51,231 nucleotides of DNA, taken from NCBI RefSeq assembly GCF_003581585.1, contig NZ_QXIR01000038.1:1-51231 (forward strand), given 5' to 3'. Below, piece by piece: positions 16,039 to 25,097 of the stretch. A program made the position numbers and the translations under genes. Source of the stretch: Bacillus salacetis. GTDB taxonomy: Bacteria > Bacillota > Bacilli > Bacillales > Bacillaceae_B. Under the pieces are notes generated by a model. It did not search any database and was not told where the DNA came from. It saw only the letters and a list, made by a program, of their open reading frames with translations. Position 1 is the stretch's first letter; every line of letters starts with the position of its first letter.

Positions 16039-16353
16039 TCATGATGTCAATTTCAATCCCAATACGGCAGTCAGGATGAATCCGATGAACAAGATTCGTT
16101 TCCAGTCTTTTGATTCTTCATAAAACAGCATGCCGATCACTACCCCGCCCACAGTGCCGATCCCGGTCCACACTGCATAGGCCATTCCCATAGGCAGAGT
16201 CTCCATGCCCATACTAAGAAAGCCAAAGCTCAAAAGGAATCCTAAGAACAATATAATATAGGATTGCATGTCTTTGTGCCTGCTGACTTTATTCATCCCA
16301 GTTACGCCAACGACTTCAAAAGCACCAGCCAGAATTAAATACACCCAGGCCAT
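16039..16353 (-). CDS. SMR-family efflux subunit (YkkD-like)
   Basis: 104 residues, four membrane helices. The conserved membrane glutamate sits in the first helix (LAGAFEVVGVTGMNK) and helix 3 carries AYAVWTGIGTVGG. These are hallmarks of the small multidrug resistance family. It directly follows a second SMR gene without a gap, as in YkkCD/EbrAB-type heterodimers exporting cations such as quaternary amines or guanidinium compounds. No guanidine riboswitch was recognised upstream; control appears to come from the TetR gene. Confidence 0.88.
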   Translation of the reverse strand: MAWVYLILAGAFEVVGVTGMNKVSRHKDMQSYIILFLGFLLSFGFLSMGMETLPMGMAYAVWTGIGTVGGVVIGMLFYEESKDWKRILFIGFILTAVLGLKLTS

Positions 16354-16695
16354 TTACACAGCACCCTCTTTCTCTTTGGAGTCATCAGTAACCAATTTCA
16401 GGCCCAGGACACCTGTCAAAAGCAGAAGAATGAATAATACTTTTGACCAGCTGAATGGTTCCCCGAATATCAGGATTTCCACCAGGGCTGTGCCCGCCGT
16501 CCCTATTCCTGTAAAAACCGCGTAAACAGTGGCAACCGGCAATTTAGTGGTCGCTTTTATAAGGATGACAAAAGACAGGTAGATCAGAAAAAGCGTTGCT
16601 GCCCATGTGATGAAATTATAGGAATACTTCAACCCTGCCGCCCACATCACCTCAATAACACCCGCTGCAATAACATAAGCCCAATTCCGGCTCAT
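16354..16695 (-). CDS. SMR-family efflux subunit (YkkC-like)
   Basis: 113 residues with four membrane helices. The key glutamate is in IAAGVIEVMWAAGLKYS, with helix 3 YAVFTGIGTAGTALVE and a short charged tail. It is the first of two SMR genes abutting end to start, and presumably the partner subunit of the next gene. A TetR regulator lies 21 bp upstream in the same transcript. Confidence 0.88.
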   Translation of the reverse strand: MSRNWAYVIAAGVIEVMWAAGLKYSYNFITWAATLFLIYLSFVILIKATTKLPVATVYAVFTGIGTAGTALVEILIFGEPFSWSKVLFILLLLTGVLGLKLVTDDSKEKEGAV

Positions 16696-16716
16696 CGCAA
16701 ACCCTCCTGTTCCATC

Positions 16717-17301
16717 TTAATGAATCGATAATCCCCGCCAAAAAAGGTACCATGAAGCATCCAGCCGCTTCTTCAATCGCTCGGGACCACCATACAACAT
16801 TTCAACATATATGCCGTCCAGCACACCAAGGAATGCAGACGTTGCCTGATATACTTCTATCTCAGAGCTGATTTCTCCATTTTCTGCCGCCTCTTTGATA
16901 ACCGGGAAGAATATTTCTTCTAACCTGTCCAAGTAACCATATACATCCTTCATTATCTCAGCATTAAGGTGCTGCGGTGGAAAAAAGGCAGTCCTGATCA
17001 TGAATCTGGTAGAATCATACTTCTCATATCTTTCAATGCCGAGTTTGAGAAAACCGTACAATAGATCCTTAATAGGCTGAGCAGAATGACGGTTGATGAA
17101 TTCCATTACATCTGCAAGCTCCTGCTGGAATGAATCCTTGCAAAGCTCCAGGAAAATCTCATCCTTTCCCTTGAAATGAGTATAGATGGATTGTTTTTTG
17201 ATCCCCACATCATTCGCTATATGTGACAGGGATGCCCCTTCATATCCATTTTGAGCAAAATGCTTCAGAGAAACAGCTTTAATTTGATTGGCAGTTAACA
17301 T
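16717..17301 (-). CDS. TetR-family repressor of the SMR pair
   Basis: 194 residues. The N-terminal helix-turn-helix is typical: ALKHFAQNGYEGAS-like LKHFAQNGYEGASLSHIAND then VGIKKQSIYTHFKGKDEIF. The C-terminal helices are a variable ligand pocket. It is first in the operon with the two SMR genes, so it probably represses them until an efflux substrate binds. A short dyad CCG-AA-CGG lies at about 17315-17322, just upstream, as a possible half of its operator (weak). Confidence 0.88.
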   Translation of the reverse strand: MLTANQIKAVSLKHFAQNGYEGASLSHIANDVGIKKQSIYTHFKGKDEIFLELCKDSFQQELADVMEFINRHSAQPIKDLLYGFLKLGIERYEKYDSTRFMIRTAFFPPQHLNAEIMKDVYGYLDRLEEIFFPVIKEAAENGEISSEIEVYQATSAFLGVLDGIYVEMLYGGPERLKKRLDASWYLFWRGLSIH

Positions 17302-17503
17302 TCATGCATCTCCCTTCCGAACGGTCGTAAGGTAACTTTAGCATCTACTCTTTACTAAGTCAAACCTTGGTGTCGCGAGTGCTGCATTAGGCACTAGGTC
17401 GATATTATTGCAGCAGCCATTGTATCTCTAAAGTCGTATATAAAAAATGGCCGATCACCAGCCACAACACCCTTTCCATTTGCGATCAAGCTTCACCAAA
17501 TAA

Positions 17504-17530
17504 ATAAACGCCTGTATAAACAAGCGTTTA
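17504..17530 (-). terminator. Terminator of the BVMO-esterase operon
   Basis: On minus, TAAACGCTTG, a short loop and CAGGCGTTTATTTA. Otherwise 17302-17503 holds nothing that I can identify. Confidence 0.7.
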
Positions 17531-17587
17531 CAATTCAAACAGCAGCCCTGAATATCGCTGCTGTTTCATCTCCTGTACAGTTGTTTC

Positions 17588-18514
17588 CTATCCATTAAGG
17601 AATGAACCAATAGAGTCATAGATTTCTTGTATATCTTCCTTGGAATCCATCAGGCTGAAGAAGTTAAAGAATCCATGAATCTGGCCTTCTTCCCTTCGCA
17701 GTGTTACAGGCACGCCTGCTTCCCTCATACGTCCTGCGTAAGCTTCACCTTCGTCCCTGAGAGGATCATATTCAGCTGTTATCACTAAGGCAGACGGCAA
17801 CCCACTTAGATCTTCTGCATTCATCGGGGCAGCATGCGGATGAAGGGCGAACTCTTCATTTTGAACATAAAGTTTGCTGAACAGACCGATGTTCTCCAAG
17901 GTCAGGAAATACCCCCTGCCATTTTCCCTGTAAGATTCATATTTTTCCGGATTGAAGGAATCCGTGACTGGGTAAATCAGGACCTGCTTATTAATCGATA
18001 GTCCCCCTTTTTCTTTTGCCAGCATAGAGACAACGGTTGCCAGGTTGGCCCCTGCACTGTCTCCCGCCACCGAAAGCCTGGAAGGATCACCATTCAATTC
18101 ATCCGCGTTTTCATATACCCATTTTGCTGCAGCATGGCAGTCATGCACCGCTGCCGGGAAGGGATTCTCGGGAGCCAGACGATACTCAATGGCCACTACG
18201 ATTTGCTGTGATGCATTGACTATTCCTCTGCACAAGGCATCATGACTCTCTAAATCTCCATAAACAAAACCCCCGCCATGGAAGAAGACGACCAAAGGAA
18301 AGGGACCGTCTCCTTCCGGGGTATAAATTCTGATCGGAAGCTGGCTTTCCGGTCCTTGTAGGGTCCTATCTTCCACTTTATGGACATGCTCCGCTGCTCC
18401 GAAGCTCACTCGAGCCCTTGAACGAATATCCTCCAGTGATGGTGTGTAGCCTGCCGGATAGTCAGGCAGGAAATTCTTTAAAAAATAGTTCATTTTCGGA
18501 TTTAACTCAGCCAT
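17588..18514 (-). CDS. HSL-family alpha/beta hydrolase (carboxylesterase)
   Basis: 308 residues of the hormone-sensitive-lipase esterase class. The oxyanion motif is FFHGGGFVYG near 77-86. The nucleophile elbow GDSAGANLA is near 155. The acid is in ITAEYDPLRDEGEAYA and the base in GQIHGFF. It lies 58 bp behind a Baeyer-Villiger-type monooxygenase on the same strand. In such pairs the monooxygenase makes an ester or lactone from a ketone and the esterase cleaves it. The partnership is inference from context. Confidence 0.9.
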   Translation of the reverse strand: MAELNPKMNYFLKNFLPDYPAGYTPSLEDIRSRARVSFGAAEHVHKVEDRTLQGPESQLPIRIYTPEGDGPFPLVVFFHGGGFVYGDLESHDALCRGIVNASQQIVVAIEYRLAPENPFPAAVHDCHAAAKWVYENADELNGDPSRLSVAGDSAGANLATVVSMLAKEKGGLSINKQVLIYPVTDSFNPEKYESYRENGRGYFLTLENIGLFSKLYVQNEEFALHPHAAPMNAEDLSGLPSALVITAEYDPLRDEGEAYAGRMREAGVPVTLRREEGQIHGFFNFFSLMDSKEDIQEIYDSIGSFLNG

Positions 18515-18572
18515 TTATTTCCCTCCATTAAGACTTTCAATTTGTTCGTTTCCAAGCCAATACCTATTGGTC

Positions 18573-20066
18573 TTACTTTACATTGATTCCTTTGCTGCCT
18601 GCATAATCATTACGTTTCAGCTTAGCTGCTTTTCTTTTAAATGAAAAGGTGTAGCTTGGCCAAAGTGTCGAGTTCCTGCCGGTTTCATCAAGATACCAGC
18701 TGTTGCACCCTCCCGATGTCCAGACCGTCCCTTCCATCAACTGATTAGTCTCCTTGATGAATCGTTCCTGGGCATCCGGTCTGGGTTCAATGGTTTTCAG
18801 CTTCTGTTTTTTCATATGTTTCAGGGTTTTAAGGATATGCTCCACCTGGGCCTCGATCATCACAATCACAGAAGAATGGCCAAGGCCTGTGTTGGGGCCC
18901 TGAAGCAGGAACAAGTTCGGGAATCCGGAAACGGTGGTGCCCATATACGCCTTGGGACTGCCCTGCCATTCTTCCTTGAGGGTCCGCCCTTCCCTGCCAT
19001 AGATGTACTTTGAAAAAGGCAGCTCCGTCACTTGAAAGCCAGTTCCGAAAATGATGCTGTCAACGGCTATGGTCCTGCCGGATGAATCTATGACTGCATC
19101 TTCAGTGACCTTTGCAATCCCTGATGTGTTCACTTCCACGTTTGCCTGGGCCAATGCGGGATAATAGGAATTGGAAAGCAGGATCCGTTTACAACCGATC
19201 CGGTAATCAGGTGTAAGCTGTTCCCTCAAGTCAGGATCTTTTACCGCTTTATGAAGGTGGTGCCTCGCGATGCTTTCCATGGTTTTCATCCATTTGGGAT
19301 TCCTGAAGGCTATGACCCTCACTTCCCGCTGCACATAAATTTTCAGCCTTTCCATCTTTTGAAGGAGCTGCGACCGGTTAAAGGATTCCTTTTTTTCCTC
19401 AGGAATCGGTCCGTCGAGCCTCGGGACCACCCAAGGAGGCGTCCGCTGAAAAACATGCAGTGCATCAGCTTCAGGCTGGATTTCCGGAATGAATTGAATG
19501 GCGGAAGCCCCCGTGCCGATTACAGCAATCCTTTTTCCTTGTGCCTGGAAGTCTTTCGGCCACTCTGCTGAATGAAATATTTCCCCCCTGAAGCTTTCCA
19601 TCCCTTCCAATTTGGGAATGGAGGGGTTGCTGAGCGCGCCAAATGCACCTATGACAATCTGGGCGAAGAATATACTCTGGTTCGTTTCGATCCGCCATTC
19701 TCCCAGGTCCTCCTGCCAGTCCATCCTCTTGACTTCATGATGAAAGCGGATGTGTTGCTTCAGACCGAATTTCTCCGAACAGTCCTGCAAGTAGCTGTGG
19801 ATTTCCGGCTGGGGAGAAAACACCCTGCTCCACTGGGGATTCGGGGCGAACGAAAAGGAATAGAGATGTGATTCCACATCACAGGCACAGCCTGGATAAT
19901 GGTTATCACGCCATACCCCTCCTACATCTCCCTTCCGTTCGAGTATAATGAGGTCCTGTTCGCCTTCCTGCTTCAGCCTCACCGCAGCCGCTATTCCCGC
20001 AAAACCCGTTCCGATAATGATAATTCTGGCTTTTGTCATTGATTGCTCAATAATATTCTGATCCAA
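18573..20066 (-). CDS. Baeyer-Villiger-type flavin monooxygenase
   Basis: 497 residues. FAD fingerprint IIIGTGFAGIAAAVRL near 16; NADPH fingerprint VIGTGASAIQFIPE near 180. Between them lies FRGEIFHSAEWP near 157-168, which fits the BVMO signature FxGxxxHxxxWP. ERKGDVGGVWRDNHYPGCACD is also typical of this class. It inserts oxygen next to a ketone using NADPH and O2. With the downstream esterase it could form a ketone-degrading pathway. The substrate is unknown. Confidence 0.9.
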   Translation of the reverse strand: MDQNIIEQSMTKARIIIIGTGFAGIAAAVRLKQEGEQDLIILERKGDVGGVWRDNHYPGCACDVESHLYSFSFAPNPQWSRVFSPQPEIHSYLQDCSEKFGLKQHIRFHHEVKRMDWQEDLGEWRIETNQSIFFAQIVIGAFGALSNPSIPKLEGMESFRGEIFHSAEWPKDFQAQGKRIAVIGTGASAIQFIPEIQPEADALHVFQRTPPWVVPRLDGPIPEEKKESFNRSQLLQKMERLKIYVQREVRVIAFRNPKWMKTMESIARHHLHKAVKDPDLREQLTPDYRIGCKRILLSNSYYPALAQANVEVNTSGIAKVTEDAVIDSSGRTIAVDSIIFGTGFQVTELPFSKYIYGREGRTLKEEWQGSPKAYMGTTVSGFPNLFLLQGPNTGLGHSSVIVMIEAQVEHILKTLKHMKKQKLKTIEPRPDAQERFIKETNQLMEGTVWTSGGCNSWYLDETGRNSTLWPSYTFSFKRKAAKLKRNDYAGSKGINVK

Positions 20067-20285
20067 CTCATCATCTCCTCTTCTTTGATGAACAGGTAAA
20101 CGCTTACAGTTCTTTACAAATTTATTGAGGTCTGTCCCATATTCAGACCTTCAATGGAGAAATTTCTTTTTTAAAGGAGTTTATCAGTTATTATCGAAAT
20201 TTTCAATATTTTTACATCTGTTATGGTAATCATTTGGTAAAATAAATATATTGAACTATATGTACAACAGAAAGGGGATTTAGAC

Positions 20286-21209
20286 CTGACGCTGATCACT
20301 CATGATAAAAAGCGGTCGCTTCACAGCTATCTTTTCGAAAAATTCTTAGCCCTCCGCAACACAAAACGAGGGTTTTCAACCGTTGAACATACTACCCGCT
20401 ACGTCCAGCGGACAGGATTGGAAAACAATAAGCCCTACTCCCTCGGAAAAGTGAAGCTGGCAAGTGAAGTTAAAGAAGAAATTATCGAAGAAATCAAGGT
20501 GTTCACCTTGAATGATCATGAGGCGCCGAATCAAAGAGTGATTTTCTACATCCATGGCGGCGCGTGGGTCAACCAGCCGTTGAGTCTTCATTGGAAGTTC
20601 ATGGATCGATTGGCACAGTCTCTGGATGCCAAAGTCGTCGCCCCTATCTACCCGAAGGTCCCTCATTTCAACTACCAGCACACCTACCCGAAATTGTTGA
20701 ACATCTACAAAGATATCATTGCAAAGGTGGAAAATGCGGCACAAGTGACACTGATGGGAGACTCAGCTGGTGGAAACATCGCCCTCGGTCTCGCTCAGCT
20801 ATTGAAAATAGAAGGAATTAAGCAGCCAAAGGACATCATCCTTCTTTCCGCATGCGTGGATATGCGCCTTGATAATCCCGGTATTCCCGAGTATGAAAGC
20901 AAGGACCCCATGCTGTCTGCAGGAGGGATGGAAGTCATCACCAAAAAATGGGCAGCGGATAAACGTCTGGATGACCCTATCATCAGCCCCATCTACGGTG
21001 ATCTTACCGGCTTGGGTAAAATCACTCATTTTGTCGGGACTCATGAAGGGCTATATCCAGATGCCCTTAAGTTTGCTGCAAAATTGACCAATGACGGAAT
21101 TGAACACCAAACATTCATATATCCAAAAATGAATCATGTATTTGTCGTGATGCCCTTTCCGGAAGCCAAGGATGCACGGGAGAAAATTGTAAGTATCATA
21201 AATAGCTGA
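20286..21209 (+). CDS. Alpha/beta hydrolase with probable CTG start
   Basis: Catalytic elements are FYIHGGAWVN, MGDSAGGNIALGLAQL, a late acid region and NHVFVVMPF. The usual ATG/GTG/TTG search gives only a TTG at 20418, but the reading frame stays open and coding-like upstream (LHSYLFEKFLALRNTKRGF, then STVEHTTRYVQRTG). The first codon with a well-placed SD is CTG at 20286, eight bases after AAAGGGG. That would give about 307 residues, normal for the family. Alternatives are a TTG start at 20418 or an indel hiding an upstream start. Divergent from the BVMO gene. Likely an esterase or lipase; substrate unknown. Confidence 0.75.
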   Translation: MTLITHDKKRSLHSYLFEKFLALRNTKRGFSTVEHTTRYVQRTGLENNKPYSLGKVKLASEVKEEIIEEIKVFTLNDHEAPNQRVIFYIHGGAWVNQPLSLHWKFMDRLAQSLDAKVVAPIYPKVPHFNYQHTYPKLLNIYKDIIAKVENAAQVTLMGDSAGGNIALGLAQLLKIEGIKQPKDIILLSACVDMRLDNPGIPEYESKDPMLSAGGMEVITKKWAADKRLDDPIISPIYGDLTGLGKITHFVGTHEGLYPDALKFAAKLTNDGIEHQTFIYPKMNHVFVVMPFPEAKDAREKIVSIINS

Positions 21210-21437
21210 TGAGTGACGTGGACAGGTGATGTAAAAAAAGATGCGGTGCTGCTTCCAAACTCCTTCGTGCTAACCACCTTTCGTCATTACTCTGAGTGGT
21301 GCAGGATTTTGTCGCCAGGAAGATAAATCGCCATAATTGCAGATAAAATACCAGCAGCCGCTGCCTGTCCATGAGCAAGATCCCGGCATCGCGGACGTCA
21401 ATCCAGTAAAATACAATTCAAAAGGAGTGATGAATAA
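21210..21437. other. Spacer with coding-like relic on minus
   Basis: On minus around 21280-21390 a short open stretch reads LAHGQAAAAGILSAIMAIYL then PGDKILHHSE and stop, resembling a transmembrane helix plus tail. No start or upstream continuation exists. It may be the decayed end of a lost membrane-protein gene. AAAAGGAGTG of the aldo/keto reductase is at its right edge. Confidence 0.3.
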
Positions 21438-22280
21438 ATGTCCATACAAGTTCCGGAAATTACATTGAATGATGGAAACCGCATCCCTGTTATGGGTCTC
21501 GGTACATACAAATTGAAAGGGAACCAAGGTGCAGCGTCCATCCAGCACGCCATCAATAACGGTTACCGTTTGATTGATTCAGCCTACAATTATGAAAATG
21601 AAGGGACAGTGGGAGAAGCGGTCCGCCGCACCTCCGTCCCGCGTGAACAGTTGAAGATCACTTCCAAGCTCCCAGGCAGATACCATGGATATGATGACGC
21701 GGTCACCACCATCCAGGAATCACTTTACAGGGCAAACCTTGATTATTATGATTTATATATCATTCACTGGCCAAACCCTAAGAGGGAGCAATACGTAGAT
21801 GCCTGGCAGGCGTTAATCGATGCGAAGAAATGGGGTCTGGTCCGCTCAATCGGCGTCAGCAACTTCCTGCCGGAGCACCTTAAACGCCTGGAAGAAGAAA
21901 CCGGGGTCATGCCAAGCATCAATCAGATTGAACTTCATCCTTTCTTCAATCAGGAGGAACAGCGAAAGTGGCACGAGGAAAATGGTATCGTGACAGAGTC
22001 ATGGAGCCCCCTTTATCGTGCTTCAGAGGTATTCCAAAACGAAACTTTAAAAGAACTCGCTTTGAAATATGATAAAAGTATTTCCCAGGTGGTTCTGCGG
22101 TGGCACTATCAACTGGGAGCCGTATCGATTCCCAAGTCATCCTCCCCTGCACGGCAGCTGGAGAACCTGTCCATCTTCGACTTTTCATTAGAAAAAGAAG
22201 ACATGGAGACAATTGCGGGGCTTTCCAGGGAAGATGGCCGGCTCAACGACCAGGATCCTGCTGTTTATGAAGAATTTTAA
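21438..22280 (+). CDS. Aldo/keto reductase (YtbE/YvgN-like)
   Basis: 280 residues, TIM barrel. The catalytic tetrad is visible: Asp in LIDSAYNYENE, Tyr within it, Lys in ITSKLPGR, His in YIIHWPNP. GVSNFLPEHL and NQIELHPFF follow in family order, and IPKSSSPARQ is the NADPH-binding segment. It would reduce aldehydes or glyoxals with NADPH in the cytosol. SD AAAGGAGTG precedes ATG. It has its own terminator 12 bp downstream. Confidence 0.93.
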   Translation: MSIQVPEITLNDGNRIPVMGLGTYKLKGNQGAASIQHAINNGYRLIDSAYNYENEGTVGEAVRRTSVPREQLKITSKLPGRYHGYDDAVTTIQESLYRANLDYYDLYIIHWPNPKREQYVDAWQALIDAKKWGLVRSIGVSNFLPEHLKRLEEETGVMPSINQIELHPFFNQEEQRKWHEENGIVTESWSPLYRASEVFQNETLKELALKYDKSISQVVLRWHYQLGAVSIPKSSSPARQLENLSIFDFSLEKEDMETIAGLSREDGRLNDQDPAVYEEF

Positions 22281-22292
22281 GAGGTAACTACG

Positions 22293-22322
22293 AAAAGACT
22301 TGCCAGATTTGGTGAGTCTTTA
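22293..22322 (+). terminator. Terminator of aldo/keto reductase gene
   Basis: AAAGACTTGCC and GGTGAGTCTTT pair around a short loop, followed by AGTTTATTTT. Confidence 0.75.
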
Positions 22323-22460
22323 GTTTATTTTGAAGAGACTTTTTACTGCAGTGTATCTCATTTTGACTGCTTCTGGTTCTTGCATGTTTTTCTTCAAGAG
22401 CTAATAGAATGACTCTTTTTGGAACAGAATAGATTATAGAAGTAAAGGGGAGTGATATTC

Positions 22461-23006
22461 ATGGGTTACCCAACAAAGGAAGATATTAATAAAGTTGATA
22501 ACCTTCTGACCGATATGAGGCTGGAAAACTTTGTTCATGAAGATTTCCTAACTCCCCAATGGTGGTTCTTATTAAGCTTGTTGGTATTGCCCTGGATTGT
22601 CTGGTGGTTCCTTGTAGATAAATCAAGGATTAAACAAATTTGGCTTTTTGGTGTATTATTATCAATCCTTATCATTTATTTGGATGATATCGGCAGTGAA
22701 TTGGATTTGTGGAATTACCCAATTAAACTAGTTAACATTGTTCCCCGGCTTAACCCGATAGATATAAGCGTCCTTCCAGTTATGCACATGCTGATATATC
22801 AATATTTCACAAGATGGAAACCGTTCATTGCTGCTAATTTGATTATGTCACTTTTTAATTCCTACATAGCTGAACCATTCTTTGTCAAAATCAATATTTA
22901 CGAACTGACCAACTGGGAATATTCCTATTCAGTACCAATCTATATTCTCAAAGCAATTCTCATAAAGGCACTACTTGAAAAGGTTTTGCAAAAAAGCAAA
23001 AGATAA
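22461..23006 (+). CDS. CBO0543-family multi-pass membrane protein
   Basis: About 181 residues, five to six hydrophobic helices. The pattern (WWFLLSLLVLPWIVWWFLVD, then LDDIGSELDLWNYPIKLVN, PVMHMLIYQYF and SYIAEPFFVKINIYELTNW) matches the uncharacterised CBO0543 family common in spore-forming Firmicutes. The start is moved to ATG 22461 because AAAGGGGAGTG sits six to seven bases before it. Function unknown. Confidence 0.85.
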   Translation: MGYPTKEDINKVDNLLTDMRLENFVHEDFLTPQWWFLLSLLVLPWIVWWFLVDKSRIKQIWLFGVLLSILIIYLDDIGSELDLWNYPIKLVNIVPRLNPIDISVLPVMHMLIYQYFTRWKPFIAANLIMSLFNSYIAEPFFVKINIYELTNWEYSYSVPIYILKAILIKALLEKVLQKSKR

Positions 23007-23056
23007 ATGCTTATAGATAACAATTTCTGAAGTGTTCCATCTCTGACTTGAATACA

Positions 23057-23090
23057 AAAAGGCTCGTCAACTTGACGAGTCTTCTTGTTC
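23057..23090. terminator. Bidirectional terminator
   Basis: GGCTCGTCAA and TTGACGAGTC form the stem. A-run before, T-rich after, so it can stop the plus membrane-protein gene and the convergent lipoprotein gene. Confidence 0.85.
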
Positions 23091-23098
23091 TATAATCA

Positions 23099-24019
23099 TC
23101 ATTCCAACCGGAAATCCAACATGCTTCTTCCCTTCAATTCATTACCTTTTTTCCACAGGAACTCAACGGCAAATTGCTGATCAATCGTTTCTTCATCAAC
23201 TTCCATATCAAAAGGAGTATTCTCCCTATCCAGCCTTTTCGTTTTTATCACTTCATAGTTTTCTGTATTGATTTGAAGTAAATTTATTTCGTCAGGTTTC
23301 GGATTCATCGTATGCCAATCGATCGATATCTTGTCACCTATTTCAACATCGGCTGAATGCATTTCAGGGTGGTTATACAGATTGTTGTTTTCACAATTGT
23401 TCCAGCAGACTTCGGTATAACTAAAGTCAATATTCATACCATTAAGTCCTGTATCTCCCTTTTGTATCGAGGGCATTTCCATAATGGTGAAATCAGGGAG
23501 ATCACCAGACTCATCAAAGGTTTGCTCGGGTCTTTCTTTGATTAATATGTTCCCGGCATACTGCGCTTCGTTCGTGGAATCAATGAAATTAACTTCCAGT
23601 ACAAAATTCCCCTCCATGTCCGGGAATTGAAATTCTCTGCTATCATTCAATTCGAGGTCGATCTGCTCACCGTTATTCCAAAGGGCAGCCGTTATCGTTG
23701 GATCCGTCCAGATATCTCCTCCATTTTCCTCATTCTCTTCAAAGTCCAAAAAACCTTTTTGGTTAGTAAACACTGTAATGGTCTTTTCCTGTGATAAACC
23801 ATATTCTTCTAAATGATCTTCTTCAATTTCCTTCTTTACATCGCCGCTGGAAGAACTCCAATCAACAGCCGCTTCCGCTAATTGTGTCCGCTGGCTCTGC
23901 ATCCCCACTTCCACTTGTAAAAATGCAGTGGGAACACCAACATCGTAATCTTCCCCAAAGCACCCGGCCAAGGCTGTAATTAAAAGAATGGCCGCAGCCA
24001 GATTGAATAATTTTTTCAA
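23099..24019 (-). CDS. Lipoprotein, 306 aa
   Basis: Signal peptide with lipobox ALAGC (Cys20). The mature part is acidic and strand-rich, with a segment TVFTNQKGFLDFEENEE and a cysteine pair in EVCWNNCENN, possibly a disulfide. No enzyme motif was recognised. The protein would be membrane-anchored outside the cell. It shares a terminator with the convergent neighbour. Confidence 0.8.
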   Translation of the reverse strand: MKKLFNLAAAILLITALAGCFGEDYDVGVPTAFLQVEVGMQSQRTQLAEAAVDWSSSSGDVKKEIEEDHLEEYGLSQEKTITVFTNQKGFLDFEENEENGGDIWTDPTITAALWNNGEQIDLELNDSREFQFPDMEGNFVLEVNFIDSTNEAQYAGNILIKERPEQTFDESGDLPDFTIMEMPSIQKGDTGLNGMNIDFSYTEVCWNNCENNNLYNHPEMHSADVEIGDKISIDWHTMNPKPDEINLLQINTENYEVIKTKRLDRENTPFDMEVDEETIDQQFAVEFLWKKGNELKGRSMLDFRLE

Positions 24020-24117
24020 AATAAGACACTCCCTGCTTTATATATCCGAACTTCTCGCAACAACTAATAAATCTTGAGGCTTCATCAGCCTAATCAGCGA
24101 GAACCATCATCATTCGT

Positions 24118-24330
24118 TTATATCCCGAATATATCCGGGAGCTGTACACCCATATCAAACAGCATACTCATAATAAAGAGAAAGAAAAATAAAACTACAC
24201 ATATCAATACGATGATGGATCCCCATGTTCCAACCTTATATTCTTTCTCTTTATAATGGTACTTATTCTTTCTATACAAGCTCTGTACTTTCCTAAGTTT
24301 TTGTTTTCTTTCTTGTTTGTCAGGATTCAT
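24118..24330 (-). CDS. Small single-pass membrane protein
   Basis: About 70 residues: a strongly basic N-terminus (KQERKQKLRKVQSLYRKNKY), one hydrophobic helix (GSIIVLICVVLFFFLFIM) and a short outer tail. I use the second ATG (24330) because AAAGGGG sits eight bases upstream; the first is too close. Family not recognised. Confidence 0.65.
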   Translation of the reverse strand: MNPDKQERKQKLRKVQSLYRKNKYHYKEKEYKVGTWGSIIVLICVVLFFFLFIMSMLFDMGVQLPDIFGI

Positions 24331-24374
24331 CCGCATTACCCCTTTCCTGAAGGAGGGTTTCTTCTAGTGAATAT

Positions 24375-24986
24375 TTACTTGCCTAAGCAAATCTCAAATT
24401 CAACCCCCGTAGGTTTTTGGAATGGTAATTTGAGTTCTTGAAAGATGAACGTAATGTCTGAAAGATTCTCGGGCAAAGCCGGAGATACAGTATATGTAAA
24501 GGAATGATGCGTTCCAGACCCCCCGCCAAAATTATTCCGGCAATCATAGTCAGTCTTTCCACCACTGATGGAGAGGTCAAAATAAGAATGATCCTCAAAA
24601 TCACGGTGACCTTGTTCTGAGTCTTCTTTGTCCATGGTAAAATGGACAATACTTGCATTTCGGTACTGCCTGACAAAGGTGACGGTATAAAATGTCCCAT
24701 CTGTTTCAAATGATTTCAAAACAGGGACATTCTTCTGGAAACCTCTAGGTTCAACAACTGGCTTATATACCTCTTCATGAAAAAAATGAGAAAATGTACT
24801 ATTCAAAAAGTCTTCATAAAAGTTATATTTCTTGGACCACTTCAATATGAGCTCTTTCGTCGGAAAGCCAGAATTGTTATTGGAAATTTCCTTTCGCTTA
24901 TGAATTAACTGGCAAATCTGCTCATCCACTGCTTCTAATTTATGATCGTAATGATTAGTTGGTGGTTCAAATCGCATCCTTTTCAT
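24375..24986 (-). CDS. Hypothetical cytosolic protein, 203 aa
   Basis: The N-terminal helix EAVDEQICQLIHKRKEISNN resembles the first helix of AroQ chorismate-mutase-like domains, but the remaining catalytic helices are not evident. Residues ~90-200 are strand-rich (TFYTVTFVRQYRNASIVHF, then a glycine-rich NNFGGGSGTHHSF). No signal peptide. I do not recognise the family. It lies 38 bp upstream of the small membrane protein, probably one transcript. Confidence 0.7.
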   Translation of the reverse strand: MKRMRFEPPTNHYDHKLEAVDEQICQLIHKRKEISNNNSGFPTKELILKWSKKYNFYEDFLNSTFSHFFHEEVYKPVVEPRGFQKNVPVLKSFETDGTFYTVTFVRQYRNASIVHFTMDKEDSEQGHRDFEDHSYFDLSISGGKTDYDCRNNFGGGSGTHHSFTYTVSPALPENLSDITFIFQELKLPFQKPTGVEFEICLGK

Positions 24987-25097
24987 TGTATCACCCCCTG
25001 TATGTTTTGCTGGTCCTATTTTAACATATATTGGTTTTATATCTCCTTCCAGTTTCGCAGAATATACACTTTTGGGTGCTCTGTAAACTGATTAAAA

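Noticed and set aside
16717..17400. Guanidine riboswitch for the paired SMR genes
   Set aside because: I see no conserved ykkC-type aptamer motifs upstream; a TetR gene leads the operon instead.
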